DNA of 64,000 nucleotides, from positions 147,900,385-147,964,384 of the forward strand of contig CM043958.1 in assembly GCA_014529385.2 (NCBI GenBank), read 5' to 3'. Source of the DNA: Adiantum capillus-veneris (lineage: Eukaryota > Streptophyta > Polypodiopsida > Polypodiales > Pteridaceae). Positions 61,177-64,000 of this stretch are shown one piece after another. How positions within the stretch are numbered: the first letter of the stretch is position 1; each line of letters starts with the position of its first letter. The translations under genes were made by a program, and so were the position numbers. A model generated the notes under the pieces. That model was not told where the DNA came from. It did no database searches and worked only from the letters and a program-made list of their open reading frames with translations.

Positions 61177-64000
61177 ATGAAGAAGTGTGATTCTGCTTAC
61201 TTGATTTTTGCACGTGAGAAGGATAAAACTAGTATTTTGCACGTGAGAAGGATAAAACTAGTAGGGACTCTCTCTCTAGTCTGGAAATTAAGCGTCTTCA
61301 ATTTATTGAAAAGTACAAAGATTGTTTCACGGAAACACTTCCTGATGAACTCCCTCCGGAACGTCCGGAAGATCACCGCATAGATCTCATACCGGGTAGC
61401 TCGCCTCCCAATCAACCCCCTTATCGGGTAAGTCTTGCTCAGCAAGAGGAAATTTTGAAGCAAGTCAACGAGCTTCTAGAGAAAGGGTTAGTACGGCCAA
61501 GTGCTTCACCCTACTGCTCTCCAGTTCTACTGGTACAGAAGAAAGATGGCACGTTTCGCATGTGCATAGACTATAGGTCTTTAAACAAGATCACGATCAA
61601 GGATCGTTTTCCGATCCCTCGGATTGATGATATACTTGATAAGTTGCAGGGTGCAAGTGTCTTTAGTCGCATAGACTTAAAGAGTGGGTATCAACAAATA
61701 CGGATCGCCCCTGAGGATGTCCATAAGACTGCTTTCCGCACAACCTTTGGACTATATGAATTTTTGGTAATGCCTTTCGGCTTGACCAATGCTCCTGCGA
61801 CGTTCAATCGCATGATGGACCGCATTTTCAGCCCGTATCGAGCTTTTACGGGAGTATTCTTTGACGACATACTCATCTTCTCTAAGTAAGAAGAGGAACA
61901 TCAGAAGCACTTGGACTTAGTGTTTCAAGAATTGCGAAAGCATGAGTTGCATGCGAATGCAAAGAAGAGCGAGTTCTCTCTCAGAGATACACTATCTCGG
62001 CCATATAGTCTCTCACAATCAAGTGAGTATGGATCCTGCCAAGATCCGAGTGGTAGAAGATTGGCCTATTCCCACTACGGTACATGATGTACGTAGCTTC
62101 CTGGGATTATGTTCGTAGTATCGAAGGTTTGTCCGAGGATTTGCTCATGTAGCAGGACCCCTTCATGATTTGACAAAGAAGAAGATTCCTTTCAAATGGG
62201 GATCGAGACAACAAGGAGCTTTTGATCGGCTCAAGTACTTGCTAAGCCATGGACCTATTTTGATAGTGCCTGACTTAAGGAAACCATTTGAGGTTCACTG
62301 CGATGCTTCAGGCGATTGCATCGGAGCAGTGTTAAACCAAGAAGGCCATGCAGTGGCCTACGAAAGCAGACGGCTTAAGGATGCAGAGTTGCATGCATCA
62401 ATCTACGGAAAGGAACTCACGGCTGTGATTCACGCCTTATCCAACTGGAAGCACTATCTTCTAGGAGCGGATTTTGTGATCAAGACTGATCACCAGAGTT
62501 TGCGGTATTTTCTTACGCAAAGGAAACAATCTGAGAAGCAGATGAGATGGGCTAACTTTTTGTCTATGTTTCACTTTCATATCCTTCACACGGCTGGGAG
62601 TAAGAATGTGGTCGCGGACGCATTGTCTAGGCGGCCAAGGGTGAACGCTATCACTTCGGTGTATCACCAAGAATTAGAAGCACTACCAGATTTGTATCCG
62701 AATGATCCAGATTTCTCCACCATTTGGGGAAAGCTACATCGTGGAGAGAATGAGTTTCCCTATTCCATTCAGGACGGTTATCTCTACCACCATCAAGCCA
62801 TATGTGTGGCGGAACCATTAAGAAAGAAGATCATGGATGAAGCACACGCTTCGCCTTATGCGGGTCATCGGGGTATTCTCCCTACGACCTTAGCAATGGA
62901 AAGATATTTCTTTTGGCCTAGCCTTAAAGCAGACATTGATAAATATATCAGGGAATGCTTGGTTTGCCAAAAAGTGAAGTATGGTCGCCATAAGACGCCT
63001 GGGTTGCGGGTTGCTACAACCTTTGCCTGTGCCTAATGAACCTTGGGAAAGTATTGCCATGGACTTCATCATGGACCTCCCTAGAACTCAGACTGGAAAT
63101 GACGCAATCTGGACCATTGTGGACAGGTTTAGCAAGCAAGCACACTTTATACCAGTCAAGAAAACGATAAAAGCAGATCATATGGCTAGGGTCTTCCTGG
63201 CACAGATCTTTAAGCATCATGGAATGCCTAAGTCTATTGTGAGTGATCGAGATCCTCGCATGACAGGAAATTTTTGGCATGCCTTGAAGGATAATCTTGG
63301 TACGAAGCTGAATTTTTCATCTGCCTACCATCCTCAAACGGACGGGCAAAGTGAGATAGCCAATTCCACAGTATTGGATATGTTAAAAGCTTATGTGTCA
63401 GACCGGCAATCTGACTGGGAGAAATATTTGCCTCTTGTCGAGTATGCGTATAACAATACCATACACTCATCGACAGGGAAAGCACCTTTTGAGATTCTCT
63501 ATGGTAAGCCTTTGCTTCCACCCATCCTTTTAACTAAGGATAAGATCTTTGCAGCAGATGAATTTGTCCAGGATTTGGACACAGCCTACGGGCAAGTTAG
63601 GAGAGCTATTCTACGCTCTCAGGAAAAGCATAAGAAAGCTGCAGACAAGCACAGAAGGAATCTAGACTTAACAGTCGGACAGTTAGTCTTACTCAAGTTT
63701 GAGAGGCAAGACTTAAGAAACAAGCGTCTCATAAGGGGAAAGTGGTAAAACTTTCTACCCGTTATTATGGGCCATTCAAGATCACTGAGCGAGTAAATGA
63801 TGTCACTTTCCGATTAGAGCTATCGCTTAATTGGAAGATCCATAATGCTTTCCATGTCAGTTTACTCCGGCCGTATGTGGGACCGCCTCCAAGCCAGCCT
63901 AGTGTTGAAGAACCTCCTGAGGTTGAGGAAACAGAAGAAATACTCCAACCGGAGCAGATAGTAAGTCATCAGGAGCGGTCTCTCAAATCCGGAAAGATAA
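61177..64000 (+). pseudogene. gypsy-6 pol, interrupted, partial at the right edge
   Basis: A 29-bp direct duplication (61,206-61,263) shifts the frame ahead of RT. RT (61,455-61,889) has [13 protein letters not shown] and [11 protein letters not shown], then a TAA at 61,887. A frameshift near 61,985 and a TAG in FLGLCS-YRRF (about 62,117) follow. The open part 62,170-63,036 holds RNase H (VHCDASGDC, YGKELTAV, IKTDHQSLRY) and the integrase zinc region (AGHRG, CLVCQKVK). A frameshift near 63,005 leads into 62,981-63,748 with AMDFIMDLPRT, SIVSDRDPRM and HPQTDGQSEIAN. A further shift near 63,745 is followed by STRYYGPFKI and the beginning of the chromodomain tail. Confidence 0.92.

Larger units (their letters stand above)
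58160..64000 (+). mobile_element. gypsy-6: Ty3/gypsy element, runs off the window
   Basis: Plus-strand element with 5' LTR, initiator-Met primer site, gag-protease and pol up to the start of a chromodomain-like tail (PEQIVSHQER) at the right edge. Its pol resembles gypsy-5 pol closely (shared phrases such as [13 protein letters not shown]-like and PHA-type motifs), so both belong to one broad lineage. Several stops and frameshifts in pol make it inactive. Confidence 0.9.

Overview
The window looks like nuclear DNA of a land plant, dominated by retrotransposons. Evidence: Ty1/copia and Ty3/gypsy elements with plant-type gag-pol, initiator-Met-tRNA primer sites, a chromodomain integrase, a plant-type Helitron, LINE remnants, and part of a nuclear gene for a ribosomal protein L25-family protein with GT-AG introns. 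Long GA/CT dinucleotide tracts recur throughout. I cannot name the species; a fern or other seed-free plant is only a guess. There are no bacterial genes, and I saw no rRNA, tRNA or CRISPR loci.

Layout. 1-9,070: AT-rich sequence with GA/CT tracts, short tandem duplications, a LINE-like zinc-knuckle relic (3.7 kb) and a set of minus-strand exon-like blocks (6.3-9.05 kb). 9,148-13,080: decayed Helitron (minus strand, helicase then Rep when read upward), joined mid-gene to a truncated copia element (13,080-16,771). 16,772-18,470: a very decayed gypsy pol (minus) with almost no open frame. 19,359-30,416: an 11-kb copia element (minus; TSD CTATT) carrying a second complete copia inside it (21,587-27,087; TSD AGTAT). 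The outer element splits an unrecognised ORF. 30,990-31,470: higher-order minisatellite. 33,065-33,660: two exons of an L25-like gene, followed by a solo gypsy LTR (33,949-34,702). 35,185-40,302: a plus-strand copia with a template-switch scar in its RT. 40,700-42,550: decayed LINE (minus). 42,553-46,535: a gag-protease-only gypsy element whose left LTR holds a MITE-like insertion. 46,985-47,402 and 56,751-57,420: a LINE 3' end split by a 9.3-kb chromodomain gypsy element (47,403-56,745; TSD GCAAC) with an intact 972-codon pol and a 755-bp tandem duplication. 57,795-58,035: gypsy RT fragment. About 58,160-64,000: another chromodomain-type gypsy element (plus), running off the right edge.

How it fits together: most coding sequence belongs to mobile elements in successive stages of decay. 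Many of the inactivating changes are single stop codons in otherwise continuous frames, often at positions where conserved Arg, Gln or Trp is expected, which suggests C-to-T decay of silenced DNA. Relative ages can be read from nesting: decayed gypsy before copia-1; outer copia before inner copia; LINEs before the gypsy elements that split them. The only host-type gene I can support is the L25-like one.
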